30,790 nt of DNA. Origin: Chelatococcus sp. GTDB lineage: Bacteria; Pseudomonadota; Alphaproteobacteria; Rhizobiales; Beijerinckiaceae. Positions within the stretch are counted from its first letter, which is position 1. The number at the start of each line of letters is the position of its first letter. This document shows positions 1 through 8,352 of the stretch, one piece after another. The translations under genes were made by a program, and so were the position numbers. The notes below the pieces were generated by a model. That model had not been told where the DNA came from, did no database searches, and saw only the letters and a list, made by a program, of their open reading frames with translations. The DNA lies in assembly GCA_003248805.1 (NCBI GenBank), contig QFQY01000053.1:1-30790 (forward strand). Reading direction: 5' to 3'.

Positions 1-494
1 TGCGCGCCCGCATCGAGCGCTTCATGGACAAGGGCTCGGGCGACACCTTCCAGGTCGACACGGCGCTGGAGAGCTTCGCCCAGGGCGGCTGGCTCGGGAA
101 GGGTCCGGGCGAGGGCACGGTCAAGCGCATCCTGCCCGACGCCCATACCGATTTCATCTTCGCGGTCACGGCGGAGGAGTTCGGCATCGTGGTCTGCATC
201 CTGCTGGTGGCGCTGTTCGCGACCATCGTGCTCAGGGCGCTGTTCGTGGCGCAGAAGGCGGAAGACCCGTTCGTTCGCCTCGCGGTCACCGGGCTCGCGC
301 TGCTCTTCGGCATCCAGGCCGCGATCAACATGATGGTGAACCTGCACATGATGCCGGCCAAGGGCATGACGCTGCCCTTCATCTCCTATGGCGGCTCGTC
401 GCTGATCTCGCTCGCGATCGGCACGGGCTTCCTGCTCGCGCTGACGCGCAAGAGGCCGCGGGCGGGCGAGTTCGGCCGGCACGGGCGCGGCTGA
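1..494 (+). CDS. ftsW: FtsW, peptidoglycan glycosyltransferase (3' part)
   Basis: SEDS-family lipid II polymerase of the divisome, an integral inner-membrane protein. The gene is cut by the window start; the frame is open from base 3 and ends at TGA 492-494, so only about the last 163 residues are visible. The visible part has the family pattern around PDAHTDFIFAV (a periplasmic loop), two or three hydrophobic helices, the HMMPAKGMTLPFISYGG stretch typical of FtsW/RodA, and a final helix before a basic tail. The stop overlaps the murG start by one base (TGATG), so the two are translationally coupled. FtsW rather than RodA is called because murG and murC follow directly. Confidence 0.95.
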   Translation, partial: RARIERFMDKGSGDTFQVDTALESFAQGGWLGKGPGEGTVKRILPDAHTDFIFAVTAEEFGIVVCILLVALFATIVLRALFVAQKAEDPFVRLAVTGLALLFGIQAAINMMVNLHMMPAKGMTLPFISYGGSSLISLAIGTGFLLALTRKRPRAGEFGRHGRG

Positions 495-1600
495 TGGCGA
501 CCGGGGCTCCCCTCGTCGTGCTCGCCGCCGGCGGCACGGGCGGGCATCTCTTCCCGGCGGAGGCGCTGAGCCACGCGCTCCACGCCAAAGGCGCGCGCGT
601 CGTGCTGATGACCGACACGCGCGCGAAGCAATACGCCAGGGACTTTCCGGCCGAGGCGGTCCATGCCGTGCCGGCGGCGACGCCGTCCGGCGGCTCGCCG
701 CTGAAGAAGCTCGCGGCCCTGCTCCAGCTCGGCAAGGGCGTGCTCGCGGCGCGCGGCCTGATGAAGGAGCTGAAGCCCGATGTCGTCGTCGGCTTCGGCG
801 GCTATCCGAGCGTGCCGCCGGTGCTCGGCGCCTCGCTGGCGGGAATGCGCACGCTGATCCATGAGCAGAACGCCGTCGTCGGGCGAGCGAACCGCTTTCT
901 CGCCGGACGCGCCGACGTGATCGCGACCGGCTTCGCGGAGGTCGGCGGGCTCTCGGCCGCGGCCAAGGCGAAATGCCGGCAGGTCGGCAATCCGGTGAGG
1001 CCCGCCGTTCTGGCCGTGGCCGGCGAGGCCTATGGCTGGCCGGCGCAGGGCAAGGTCGAGCTCCTGGTCTTCGGTGGCAGCCAGGGCGCGCGCGTCATGG
1101 CCGACATCGTGCCGCCCGCGATCCAGCTCCTCACACCGGAGGAGCGCGCGCGCATCAGCATCGTGCAGCAGGCGCGCGCGGAGGACGAGGAGCGCGTCCG
1201 GGGCCTCTACGAGACGCTCGGGGTCCAGGCGGACATCGCGCCCTTCTTCAAGGATCTGCCGGCCCGCATGGCGAAGGCGCATCTCGTGATCGCGCGCTCG
1301 GGGGCCTCGACGGTGGCCGAGCTCGGCGTGATCGGGCGCCCCTCGATCCTGGTGCCGCTGCCCGGCTCGCTCGACCAGGACCAGGCCGCCAATGCCGCGG
1401 TGCTGGAGGGGATCGGGGCCGCGATCCGCATCCTGCAGCCGGACTTCACGCCGCGACGGCTGGCGAGCGAGCTCTCGCAGCTCCTTCAGCAGCCGGCGCA
1501 CTTGACGACGATGGCCGCAAACGCGAAGAGCGCCGGCATCCCGGATGCGGCGGAGCGCCTCGCAGCGCTCGTTCTCGACACGGCCCGCCCGAAGACCTGA
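494..1600 (+). CDS. murG: MurG, lipid II synthase (GlcNAc transferase)
   Basis: Transfers GlcNAc from UDP-GlcNAc to lipid I on the cytoplasmic face of the inner membrane, making lipid II for FtsW and the penicillin-binding proteins. The 368 residues match the family length. The N-terminal glycine-rich loop GGTGGH is at residues 13-18, GFGGYPSVPP and HEQNAVVGRANR follow in the N-terminal domain, and the C-terminal donor-binding domain has FGGSQGAR and SGASTVAELG...LPGSLDQDQAANA from about residue 268. The ATG shares one base with the ftsW stop. It sits in the plus-strand dcw operon ftsW-murG-murC. Confidence 0.97.
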   Translation: MATGAPLVVLAAGGTGGHLFPAEALSHALHAKGARVVLMTDTRAKQYARDFPAEAVHAVPAATPSGGSPLKKLAALLQLGKGVLAARGLMKELKPDVVVGFGGYPSVPPVLGASLAGMRTLIHEQNAVVGRANRFLAGRADVIATGFAEVGGLSAAAKAKCRQVGNPVRPAVLAVAGEAYGWPAQGKVELLVFGGSQGARVMADIVPPAIQLLTPEERARISIVQQARAEDEERVRGLYETLGVQADIAPFFKDLPARMAKAHLVIARSGASTVAELGVIGRPSILVPLPGSLDQDQAANAAVLEGIGAAIRILQPDFTPRRLASELSQLLQQPAHLTTMAANAKSAGIPDAAERLAALVLDTARPKT

Positions 1601-1616
1601 CAGGGACATCACGACC

Positions 1617-3023
1617 ATGAAGCTGCCGGCAGAACTCGGCGCCATCCATTTCGTCGGCATCGGCGGCATCGGCATGTCCGGCATCGCCGAGGTGCTGCAC
1701 AATCTCGGCTACACGGTGCAGGGCTCGGACGCCTCGGACGGCGCCAATGTCCGCCGCCTCGCGGAGAAGGGCATCACCACCTTCGTCGGCCACAAGCCCG
1801 AGAACCTGGGCGACGCGAAGGTCGTGGTGGTCTCGACCGCGATCAAGCGTGACAATCCCGAGCTGATGGCCGCCCGCGAGAAGCGCCTGCCGGTGGTGCG
1901 CCGCGCCGAGATGCTGGCCGAGCTGATGCGTCTCAAGACCTGCGTCGCCATCGCCGGCACGCATGGCAAGACGACCACGACCTCGCTCGTCGCGACGCTG
2001 CTGGAGAAGGGCGGGCTCGATCCGACCGTCATCAATGGCGGCATCATCAACGCCTACGGCACCAATGCCCGCATGGGCGAGAGCGACTGGATGGTGGTCG
2101 AGGCCGACGAGTCGGACGGCACCTTCCTCAAGCTGCCGGCCGACGTGGCGATCGTCACCAATATCGACCCCGAGCATCTCGACCATTTCGGCACCTTCGA
2201 CGCGATCAAGGCTGCCTTCCGCAGCTTCGTCGAGAATTTGCCGTTCTACGGCTTCGCGGTGATGTGCATCGACCATCCGACGGTGCAGGGGCTCGTCGGG
2301 CAGGTCGAGGACCGGCGCGTCGTCACCTATGGCGAGAACCCGCAGGCCGATTTCCGGCTGATCGACATCGACCTCACCGGCGGACAGTCGAAATTCACGC
2401 TGCTGATCCGCGACCGCAAGCGCGGCCGCGACGAGGTCATCCGCGACCTCGTCATGCCGATGCCGGGCCATCACAACGCGCTGAACGCCACGGCGGCGAT
2501 CGCTGTGGCCTACGACCTCGGCATCCCGGTCGAGAGCATCCGCGCGGCGCTGGCCGGCTTCGGCGGGGTGAAGCGCCGCTTCACCAGGACCGGCGAATGG
2601 AACGGCGCGCTGATCTTCGACGATTACGGCCACCACCCCGTCGAGATCGCCGCCGTGCTCAAGGCGGCGCGCGCCTCGACCAAGGGCAAGGTGATCGCTG
2701 TGGTGCAGCCGCATCGCTATACGCGGCTCGCCAGCCTGTTCGACGATTTCGCCGCCTGCTTCAACGACGCCGACACCGTGATCGTGGCCGAGACCTATGC
2801 GGCGGGCGAGGCGCCGATCCCCGGCGCCGACCGCGATTCGCTGGTCGCCGGCATCCGCGCGCGCGGCCACCGCCATGCGCTGCCGCTGGAAAGCCCCGAC
2901 AAGCTCGCCGGCATGGTGGCGGAGTTCGCGGGGCCGGGCGACTATGTCGTCTGCCTCGGCGCCGGCAACATCACCCAATGGGCCTATGCGCTGCCGGGGG
3001 AACTGGCGGCGCTGAAGGACTGA
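1617..3023 (+). CDS. murC: MurC, UDP-MurNAc--L-alanine ligase
   Basis: ATP-dependent ligase that adds L-Ala to UDP-MurNAc, the first step of stem-peptide assembly in the cytoplasm. The Rossmann motif FVGIGGIGMSG lies near the N terminus, the Mur-ligase P-loop AGTHGKTTTTS at about residues 112-122, EADESDGTF and TNIDPEHLDHF in the central domain, and DDYGHHPVEI plus QPHRYTR in the C-terminal domain. The ATG at 1617 is chosen because the protein then begins MKLPAELGAIHFVG, as in the family; an in-frame start at 1545 would overlap murG and add an unlike Arg-rich 24-residue extension. It lies 16 bases after murG. Length is 468 aa, normal for the family. Confidence 0.97.
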   Translation: MKLPAELGAIHFVGIGGIGMSGIAEVLHNLGYTVQGSDASDGANVRRLAEKGITTFVGHKPENLGDAKVVVVSTAIKRDNPELMAAREKRLPVVRRAEMLAELMRLKTCVAIAGTHGKTTTTSLVATLLEKGGLDPTVINGGIINAYGTNARMGESDWMVVEADESDGTFLKLPADVAIVTNIDPEHLDHFGTFDAIKAAFRSFVENLPFYGFAVMCIDHPTVQGLVGQVEDRRVVTYGENPQADFRLIDIDLTGGQSKFTLLIRDRKRGRDEVIRDLVMPMPGHHNALNATAAIAVAYDLGIPVESIRAALAGFGGVKRRFTRTGEWNGALIFDDYGHHPVEIAAVLKAARASTKGKVIAVVQPHRYTRLASLFDDFAACFNDADTVIVAETYAAGEAPIPGADRDSLVAGIRARGHRHALPLESPDKLAGMVAEFAGPGDYVVCLGAGNITQWAYALPGELAALKD

Positions 3024-3036
3024 GCCTGGGCCACTA

Positions 3037-3113
3037 CGTCATGCTTGGGCTTGACCCGAGCATTTCCGGAAAGAGATTCTCGGGTCTCCGCTGCGCTCCG
3101 CCCGAGAATGACG
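3037..3113. repeat. Dispersed palindromic (REP-like) element, murC-murB gap
   Basis: Begins CGTCATGCTTGGGCTTGACC and ends CCCGAGAATGACGG. The outer ends are complementary (CGTCAT/ATGACG), and internal stems are visible (GGGCTTGACCCGAGC, and GATTCTCGGGTC against the distal CCCGAGAATG). Similar elements occur at 27729-27823, 29132-29204 and, reading the other strand, 23899-23993. It sits between two co-oriented genes and could attenuate murB transcription or act on mRNA stability, but no U-tract is present. Confidence 0.75.
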
Positions 3114-3154
3114 GCATTGTTCCACCGCAGCCGCTGTTGCGTTAAAGCGCGCTC

Positions 3155-4081
3155 ATGCTCTTTCCCGACATCACCCCCGCCATCCTTGCCACCGCGCCCG
3201 CGCTTCGCGGGCGGCTTCTCGCCAATGCCGATCTCGCCGCGCTGACATGGTTCCGCGTCGGCGGGCCGGCGCAGGCGCTGTTCACGCCCGCCGACGAGGA
3301 GGATCTGGCTCATCTGCTCGCGCATCTGCCGGGCGAGATCCCGGTGACGGTGGTGGGGCTGGGCTCGAACCTGATCGTGCGCGACGGCGGCATTCCGGGG
3401 CTCGTCATCCGGCTCGGCGGCAAGGCCTTCGGCGAGATCGCGGTCGAGGAGGGCGACCGGCTGCGGTCGGGAGCGGCGGTGCCCGACGTCAAGGTGGCGC
3501 GGGCGGCGGCGGATGCCTGCCTCGACGGCTTCGCCTTCCTGCGCGGGGTGCCGGGCTGCATCGGCGGCGCGTTGCGCATGAATGCCGGCGCCCATGGCGG
3601 CGAAGTGACGGACATCCTGATCGAGGCGCGGGGCGTGCGCCGCTCGGGCGAGATCGTGCGGCTGACCCATGCCGATATGGGCTTCTCCTATCGCAAGAGC
3701 GCGGAGGCGCTGTCCGACGTCGTCTTCACCTCGGCGCTGTTCCAGGGACGGCCGGGCGAGCGTGCCGCGATCCAGGCCGAGATGGACCGGGTGACGGCGG
3801 CGCGCGAGGCGGCGCAGCCGATCAAGGAGCGCACCGGGGGCTCGACCTTCAAGAACCCGCCGGACGCCAAGGCCTGGCAGCTCATCGACGCTGCCGGCTG
3901 TCGCGGGCTGCGTATGGGCGGCGCGCAGGTCTCCGAGATGCATTGCAACTTCCTGATCAACACCGGCGGAGCCACCGCCGCCGAGATCGAAGGGCTGGGC
4001 GAGGAAGTCCGGCGCCGGGTGAAGGCGCATTCCGGCTTCGAGCTGCAATGGGAGATCAAGCGGATCGGCGTCGCGGCCTGA
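3155..4081 (+). CDS. murB: MurB, UDP-N-acetylenolpyruvoylglucosamine reductase
   Basis: FAD enzyme that reduces UDP-GlcNAc-enolpyruvate to UDP-MurNAc with NADPH, feeding MurC. The FAD-binding half has WFRVGGPA and VVGLGSNLIVRDGG (about residues 63-80), then FLRGVPGCIGGALRMNAGAHG. The substrate half has GGSTFKNP with the catalytic serine near residue 230, AGCRGLRMGGAQVSEMHCNF, and the terminal FELQWEIKRIG with the conserved glutamate. The 308-residue length and pattern fit the short (type II) form usual in alphaproteobacteria. A 131-bp gap with a palindromic repeat separates it from murC. The expected next gene, ddl, is absent here; recN faces it instead. The Shine-Dalgarno sequence is weak. 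Confidence 0.96.
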   Translation: MLFPDITPAILATAPALRGRLLANADLAALTWFRVGGPAQALFTPADEEDLAHLLAHLPGEIPVTVVGLGSNLIVRDGGIPGLVIRLGGKAFGEIAVEEGDRLRSGAAVPDVKVARAAADACLDGFAFLRGVPGCIGGALRMNAGAHGGEVTDILIEARGVRRSGEIVRLTHADMGFSYRKSAEALSDVVFTSALFQGRPGERAAIQAEMDRVTAAREAAQPIKERTGGSTFKNPPDAKAWQLIDAAGCRGLRMGGAQVSEMHCNFLINTGGATAAEIEGLGEEVRRRVKAHSGFELQWEIKRIGVAA

Positions 4082-4089
4082 CGTCTCGC

Positions 4090-4170
4090 CGTCATTGCGA
4101 GCGCAGCGAAGCAATCCAGCGATCCGCGCGCTCTACGAGGCTGGATTGCTTCGCTGCGCTCGCAATGACG
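4090..4170. repeat. Perfect 30-bp inverted repeat between convergent murB and recN
   Basis: Left arm 4090-4119 and right arm 4141-4170 are exact reverse complements over 30 bases (CGTCATTGCGAGCGCAGCGA... against ...CGCTCGCAATGACG), with a 21-base loop. The outer ends CGTCAT/ATGACG are shared with the other repeats in this window, but the inner sequence belongs to a second subfamily. The position between two converging genes suits a bidirectional transcription stop, although no U-tract follows. It also marks the junction where the dcw gene order switches strand. Confidence 0.9.
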
Positions 4171-4201
4171 GGATGATGGCGGTGGACTGCAAGCCGCCGC
4201 C

Positions 4202-5878
4202 TCAGCCGCGCAGCCCGGCCGCTTCCAGCAGGCGCCCGGCCGCGGCGCGGGCCTCTTCGGTGATGCTGGCGCCGGCGAGCATGCGGGCGATCTCCTCACG
4301 CCGCGTCTGATCGGCGAGCGGGGTCACGCGCGTCACCGTGCGGGCATCGTCCGCTGCCGACTTGGCGATGAGGAAATGCTGGCCGGCCTTGGCCGCGACC
4401 TGCGGTGCATGGGTTACCGAGATCACCTGCACGCGCTCGGCCAGCCGGGCCAGCCGCTCGCCGATGGCGTCCGCCACGGCGCCGCCGACGCCCGTGTCGA
4501 TCTCGTCGAAGACGAGGGTGGGGGCGGAGCCGCGCTCTGCCAGCACGACCTTCAGCGCCAGCATGAAGCGGGAGAGCTCGCCGCCGGAGGCGACCTTCAT
4601 CATCGGGCCCGGCCGCGTGCCCGGATTGGTCTCGACCCAGAATTCCACACGGTCGAAGCCCTCGGGGCCGCGCGCGGTCTCGTCGGTCTCGATGCGGGTG
4701 ATGAAGCGCGCGCGCTCGAGCTTGAGCGGCGGCAGCTCGGCCTTGACGGCGGCGTCCAGCCGGGCGGCGGCCTCCTGGCGCGCCTGCGAGAGCGTCCGGG
4801 CCTGGGCGAGATAGGCCGCCTCAGCCTCGGCCAGCTCCGCCTCCAGCCGCCCCAGCGAGGTCTCGCTTTCGTCCAGCGCCGCGAGATCCTGCGCCATGGT
4901 CGCGGCGAGAGGGGCGAGACCCTCGACCGGCACATCGTATTTGCGCCCGGCCGCCCGCAGGGCGAAGAGCCGCTCCTCGACGCGCTCCTGCTCGCGCGGA
5001 TCGTATTCGGCGGCGCGCATGGCCGCGGCCAGCGCCTCGCCGGCCTCCTCCAGCGCCACGATCGCGGTGTTGAGGGCGGCGAGCGAGGGATCGACCAGGC
5101 CGGGCGCCTGGCCGGCGCGGCGCTCCAGCCGGCGCAGCACGGCGGCGAGCGCCGGCACGGGGGAGGCCTGCCCGCCGACGGCCTCATGGGCGTCGATGAG
5201 ATCGCGCGCCACCTTCTCGGCCTGCATCATGCCCTGCCGCGTCGCGGCGAGCGCGTCCTCCTCGCCCGGCTGGGGTGCGAGCTTGCCGAGTTCCTCGACC
5301 GCATGGCGCAGGAAATCGGCCTCCTTGCGCGCGGCCTCGACGCGCATGCGCTGGGCTTGGAGCGTCTGGCGCGCGCGCTTCAGCGTCTCGCTCGCGGTGG
5401 CGACCTTTTCGGCCAGGGCCTCGCTGCCGCCGAAGCCGTCGAGGATCATGCGATGCTGCGCCGGGTCGGTCAGCGCCCGGTCGTCATGCTGGCCGTGGAT
5501 CTCGACGATCGCTGCGCCGATCATGCGCAGGATCTGGACCGAGACGGGCTGGTCGTTGACGAAGGCGCGGGTCCGGCCGTCGGCATATTGCACGCGGCGC
5601 AGGATGAGATCGCCGTCGGTGTCGATCTCCTGCGCCTCGGCGAGCCTGCGGGCCGCATGATCGGCCGGGAGGTCGAAGACGGCGCTGACCTGGCCCTGCG
5701 TCTCGCCATGGCGCACGAGGGAGCCATCGCCGCGTCCGCCGAGCGCCAGCGCGAAACCGTCGAGCAGGATCGACTTGCCGGCGCCGGTCTCGCCGGTGAG
5801 CACGCTCAGCCCGTCACGAAAGCTCAGATCGAGCCGGTCGATCAGGACGATGTCGCGGATGGCGAGCTGCGCCAGCAT
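4202..5878 (-). CDS. recN: RecN, DNA repair SMC-like ATPase
   Basis: Structural-maintenance-of-chromosomes-like ATPase used in double-strand break repair. The N-terminal ATPase half has Walker A GETGAGKS at residues 29-36. The middle is a long Ala/Glu/Arg-rich coiled coil with the hinge region. The C-terminal half has the ABC signature SGGEL at 431-435, Walker B TLVFDE at about 454-459, and DTGVGG, ending SVTHAPQVAAKA. The 558 aa match full-length RecN. It is the last gene of the minus-strand run lpxC-bamD-recN, 63 bp after bamD, in the relative order seen in other Rhizobiales but inverted with respect to murB. Confidence 0.97.
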   Translation of the reverse strand: MLAQLAIRDIVLIDRLDLSFRDGLSVLTGETGAGKSILLDGFALALGGRGDGSLVRHGETQGQVSAVFDLPADHAARRLAEAQEIDTDGDLILRRVQYADGRTRAFVNDQPVSVQILRMIGAAIVEIHGQHDDRALTDPAQHRMILDGFGGSEALAEKVATASETLKRARQTLQAQRMRVEAARKEADFLRHAVEELGKLAPQPGEEDALAATRQGMMQAEKVARDLIDAHEAVGGQASPVPALAAVLRRLERRAGQAPGLVDPSLAALNTAIVALEEAGEALAAAMRAAEYDPREQERVEERLFALRAAGRKYDVPVEGLAPLAATMAQDLAALDESETSLGRLEAELAEAEAAYLAQARTLSQARQEAAARLDAAVKAELPPLKLERARFITRIETDETARGPEGFDRVEFWVETNPGTRPGPMMKVASGGELSRFMLALKVVLAERGSAPTLVFDEIDTGVGGAVADAIGERLARLAERVQVISVTHAPQVAAKAGQHFLIAKSAADDARTVTRVTPLADQTRREEIARMLAGASITEEARAAAGRLLEAAGLRG

Positions 5879-5941
5879 GGCGCCTCGGCGCGGCTCAGGA
5901 CACGGGAAGGAGAGGGGCGGGGGGCATGCGCGCTCCCGGCC

Positions 5942-6859
5942 TCAGAGACGCCCGCCGAATCCGACGATGCCGACCACGGCGCGCTGGAAGCCGTTGAAGG
6001 CGCGGCTGATATAGGAGCCGCGATCCTCGCGAGGCTCGAGGCCGCCGCTCTGCAGCAGGGCGTAGGCGTCCTTGTACCAGGGGCTGTCGGGGAAGTTGTG
6101 GCCGAGGACGGCGGCGGCCGTCTGGGCCTCGTTGGTAATGCCGAGCGCCATATAGGCCTCGGTCAGGCGCATCAGCGCCTCCTCGACATGGCGGGTGGTC
6201 TGGTACTTGACGATGACGTCGCGGAAACGGTTCACCGCGCCGGTGTAGTTGCGCTTCTCGAGGTAGAACCGGCCGACATTCATCTCCTTGCCGGCCATCT
6301 GGTCCTGCGCGACGAGGAGCTTCTCCTTGGCGTCGAGCACGTATTCCGAGTTCGGATAGCGCGCGATCAGCTCCTGGAAGGCGGCGATGGCCTGCAGCGT
6401 GCGCTCCTGATCGCGCGTCGCGTCCGGGATCTGGTTGTAATAGGACATCGCCATCAGATACTGCGCGTAGGCCGCATCCGGGCTCGCGGGGTTCTGGGCG
6501 ATGAAGCGCTTGGAGGCGGTGATCGTCTCCTCCCACTTCGATGCCTGGAAATTGGTGTAGGCCGTCATGATCAGGCCGCGCTTGGCGTAGGGCGAGAACG
6601 GCGCGCTCTTGTCGATCTCGTCGAACTTCTTCGACGCGCCTTCGCTGTCGCCGTTCTGCAGGCGCGCCAGACCCTCGTTGTAGAGCTTGTCGGCCGGGAC
6701 GACCTCGGTGACCTCGGGCTTGTAGACCTCGGGCCTGTCGAAGGGGTTCATCGAGCTGAGCGTGTCGCAGCCGCCGAGCAGCAGCGCGACTCCGAGCGCG
6801 AGAACGGCGCTCCGGGTGGCCGGACGGCTGGAATGGCTGGTGGGAATGCTCTGCCGCAT
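5942..6859 (-). CDS. bamD: BamD, outer-membrane assembly lipoprotein
   Basis: Lipoprotein of the BAM complex that inserts beta-barrel proteins into the outer membrane. With the ATG at 6859 the product is 305 aa and starts with a short basic region, a hydrophobic segment and the lipobox LLGGC, the lipidated cysteine being residue 31. The mature part begins DTLSSMNPFDRPEVYKPE and has repeated TPR-type helices (YNEGLARLQNGD, AKRGLIMTAYTNFQASKW, PDAAYAQYLMAMSYYNQI, LDAKEKLLVAQDQMAGKE, MNVGRFYLEKRNYTGAVNRF). An in-frame start at 6985 would add 42 residues in front of the signal peptide and is not credible. The gene lies between lpxC and recN, as usual. Confidence 0.95.
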   Translation of the reverse strand: MRQSIPTSHSSRPATRSAVLALGVALLLGGCDTLSSMNPFDRPEVYKPEVTEVVPADKLYNEGLARLQNGDSEGASKKFDEIDKSAPFSPYAKRGLIMTAYTNFQASKWEETITASKRFIAQNPASPDAAYAQYLMAMSYYNQIPDATRDQERTLQAIAAFQELIARYPNSEYVLDAKEKLLVAQDQMAGKEMNVGRFYLEKRNYTGAVNRFRDVIVKYQTTRHVEEALMRLTEAYMALGITNEAQTAAAVLGHNFPDSPWYKDAYALLQSGGLEPREDRGSYISRAFNGFQRAVVGIVGFGGRL

Positions 6860-7096
6860 GGCGCTCACGTCGTTCGTCCTCTTCACGATCGCCCGCTCAG
6901 GGGAAGCATGCCTTACCTCACAGATCGGCGGCGCGCCACTGCCGAAAAGCCACAACCCTCTGCCTGCCAAGCTAAGACGGCTCATCCCTCGCGGGCAACG
7001 CGATGGCTGGCCATCGCGTCACCGGCAGGCCTTGCGACGGAAAACAGGCAAATGGAAGGCGGCCGAGCGGTTTTCCCCGGCCGGGTCCGGTTCCGG
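6860..7096 (-). promoter_or_regulatory. lpxC-bamD intergenic region with a hairpin
   Basis: A 237-bp gap between two co-oriented genes. It contains a perfect 9-bp inverted repeat, ACGCGATGG (6998-7006) and CCATCGCGT (7011-7019), with a 4-base loop. No U-tract follows on the minus strand, so a full terminator is not supported. The gap is long enough to hold a separate bamD promoter, but I cannot pick convincing -35/-10 boxes. Confidence 0.35.
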
Positions 7097-8044
7097 TCAG
7101 TTCAGTTCCGGGGCGAAAGCCGCCGGGGCCGCCGCCGCCATCTGGCCGGCGCGGGGAGCCGCATAGACCGGCTCGGCCTCGACGATCGCGTAATTCGCAC
7201 GGTCGGCGAAGAGCGCCTCGAGGATACGGACATTCATGCGATGACCGCCGCAATAGGAGCGGAACTCGCCGATGATCGGATAGCCGGCGAGGGCGAGATC
7301 GCCGATGGCGTCCAGCACCTTGTGGCGGACGAACTCGTCGCCATAGCGCAGGCCTTCGGGATTGATCACCTTGTCCTCGCCGATGGCGACCGTGTTGTCG
7401 AGCGAGGCGCCGAGCGCGAAGCCGGCCTTCCAGAGCTGTTCGACATCGCGCATGAAACCGAAGGTCCGGGCGCGGGAGATCTCCTCGGCATAGGCGGCCG
7501 GCTCGAGATCGAAGATCTTGCGCTGGCGGCCGATCACGTCGGTGTCGAAATCGATCTCGACGTCGAGCCTGAAGCCCTGATCCGCCGGACGCAGCTCGGC
7601 GAAGGCCCGGCCGTTCTCGATGCGCACCGGCTGGAGAATCTTGAGATAGCGGCGCGGCGCGGAAAGGCCGACCAGGCCGACCTTCTCGATCGCGCCGACG
7701 AACTCGGCGGCACTGCCGTCCATGATCGGCATCTCGGGGCCGTCGATCTCGACCAGCATGTTGTCGAGGCCGAGGCCCGCGCAGGCCGACATCAGATGCT
7801 CGATCGTGGCGACGGATGCGCTGGCGCTGTCGCCGACCACGGTGCAGAGCTCCGTGGCGCTGACCTTTGTGTAGCGGGCGTGGATGAGCTGGGCGGGCGC
7901 ATCGTCCGCGCTCTTGCGCAGGAACACGATGCCGGAATTGGCGCTGGACGGCTTGAGAGTGATCGAGGCGGGAGCTCCGGAGTGCACACCTACGCCGCTC
8001 AGGGTCACCGCGGCGCGCAAGGTCGTCTGCCGATCGAAGCTCAT
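7097..8044 (-). CDS. lpxC: LpxC, UDP-3-O-acyl-GlcNAc deacetylase
   Basis: Zinc deacetylase that commits UDP-3-O-acyl-GlcNAc to lipid A synthesis. With the ATG at 8044 the protein is 315 aa. The zinc ligands are visible: H83 in IEHLMSA, H241 and D245 in HKVLDAIGD, and the general-base histidine H268 in GGHRMN. SGVGVHSG near residue 20, and DGPEMPIMDGSAAEFV after H83, are family hallmarks. A TTG codon four residues upstream (8056) is in frame, but the ATG gives the usual MSFDRQTTL start. The final 25 residues are Ala-rich and variable. It stands between ftsZ and bamD with long gaps on both sides and is probably its own transcription start. Confidence 0.97.
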   Translation of the reverse strand: MSFDRQTTLRAAVTLSGVGVHSGAPASITLKPSSANSGIVFLRKSADDAPAQLIHARYTKVSATELCTVVGDSASASVATIEHLMSACAGLGLDNMLVEIDGPEMPIMDGSAAEFVGAIEKVGLVGLSAPRRYLKILQPVRIENGRAFAELRPADQGFRLDVEIDFDTDVIGRQRKIFDLEPAAYAEEISRARTFGFMRDVEQLWKAGFALGASLDNTVAIGEDKVINPEGLRYGDEFVRHKVLDAIGDLALAGYPIIGEFRSYCGGHRMNVRILEALFADRANYAIVEAEPVYAAPRAGQMAAAAPAAFAPELN

Positions 8045-8294
8045 TCCGGTATCCAATCCTGATCCGCGTGCCGTCTCGAAACGCTTCGCGCCTTGCGCGG
8101 GGTTCGGTTCGGCTGCGACCTCTCGGAAAGCGGGGCGCCGGTTTGTCCGGAGCCCGTATCCCCTTGGTGTTCCTGCAACATAAACTCTAGGGGTAGGCCG
8201 GCAAAATCACGGTTTCTTTCGCTCTGTTACAGCGCTGAAACTTTTCAACAGCCGTTATAAGGCGCTGAATCATAACAATTTTCTAATACGCGAA
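8045..8294 (-). promoter_or_regulatory. AT-richer leader and probable lpxC promoter region
   Basis: The 308 bases between lpxC and ftsZ contain no gene. About 8190-8295 is clearly AT-richer than the surroundings. On the minus strand a possible promoter is TTGCCG, 16 bases, TATGTT, ending near 8176, which would leave an lpxC leader of about 130 bases. The box choice is weak; the AT-rich island beyond a terminator is the stronger evidence that lpxC has its own promoter. Confidence 0.4.
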
Positions 8295-8322
8295 ATCCCG
8301 GCGCGGGTGTCCGCGCCGGGAT
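8295..8322 (-). terminator. Hairpin terminator after ftsZ
   Basis: A perfect 12-bp stem, ATCCCGGCGCGG (8295-8306) and CCGCGCCGGGAT (8311-8322), with a four-base loop, lies 30 bases past the ftsZ stop. On the minus strand the stem is followed by a short T run (TTTCG). It would separate ftsQ-ftsA-ftsZ transcripts from lpxC. Confidence 0.75.
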
Positions 8323-8352
8323 GTGTTGCAGTGCCGAGAGACAGGGTGTGAG

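Noticed and set aside
1545..1616. An earlier in-frame start for murC
   Set aside because: It would overlap murG and add an Arg-rich segment not seen in MurC; the ATG at 1617 gives the standard N terminus.
4090..4170. Insertion-sequence or attachment-site ends
   Set aside because: The whole element is 81 bp with no transposase or integrase and no visible target duplication; a REP-like palindrome explains it better.
4376..8062. A plus-strand open frame of over 1200 codons
   Set aside because: It is antisense to recN, bamD and lpxC, which carry full family motifs; its composition (Arg/Ala/Gly/His/Asp-rich) is that of the opposite strand of GC-rich genes.
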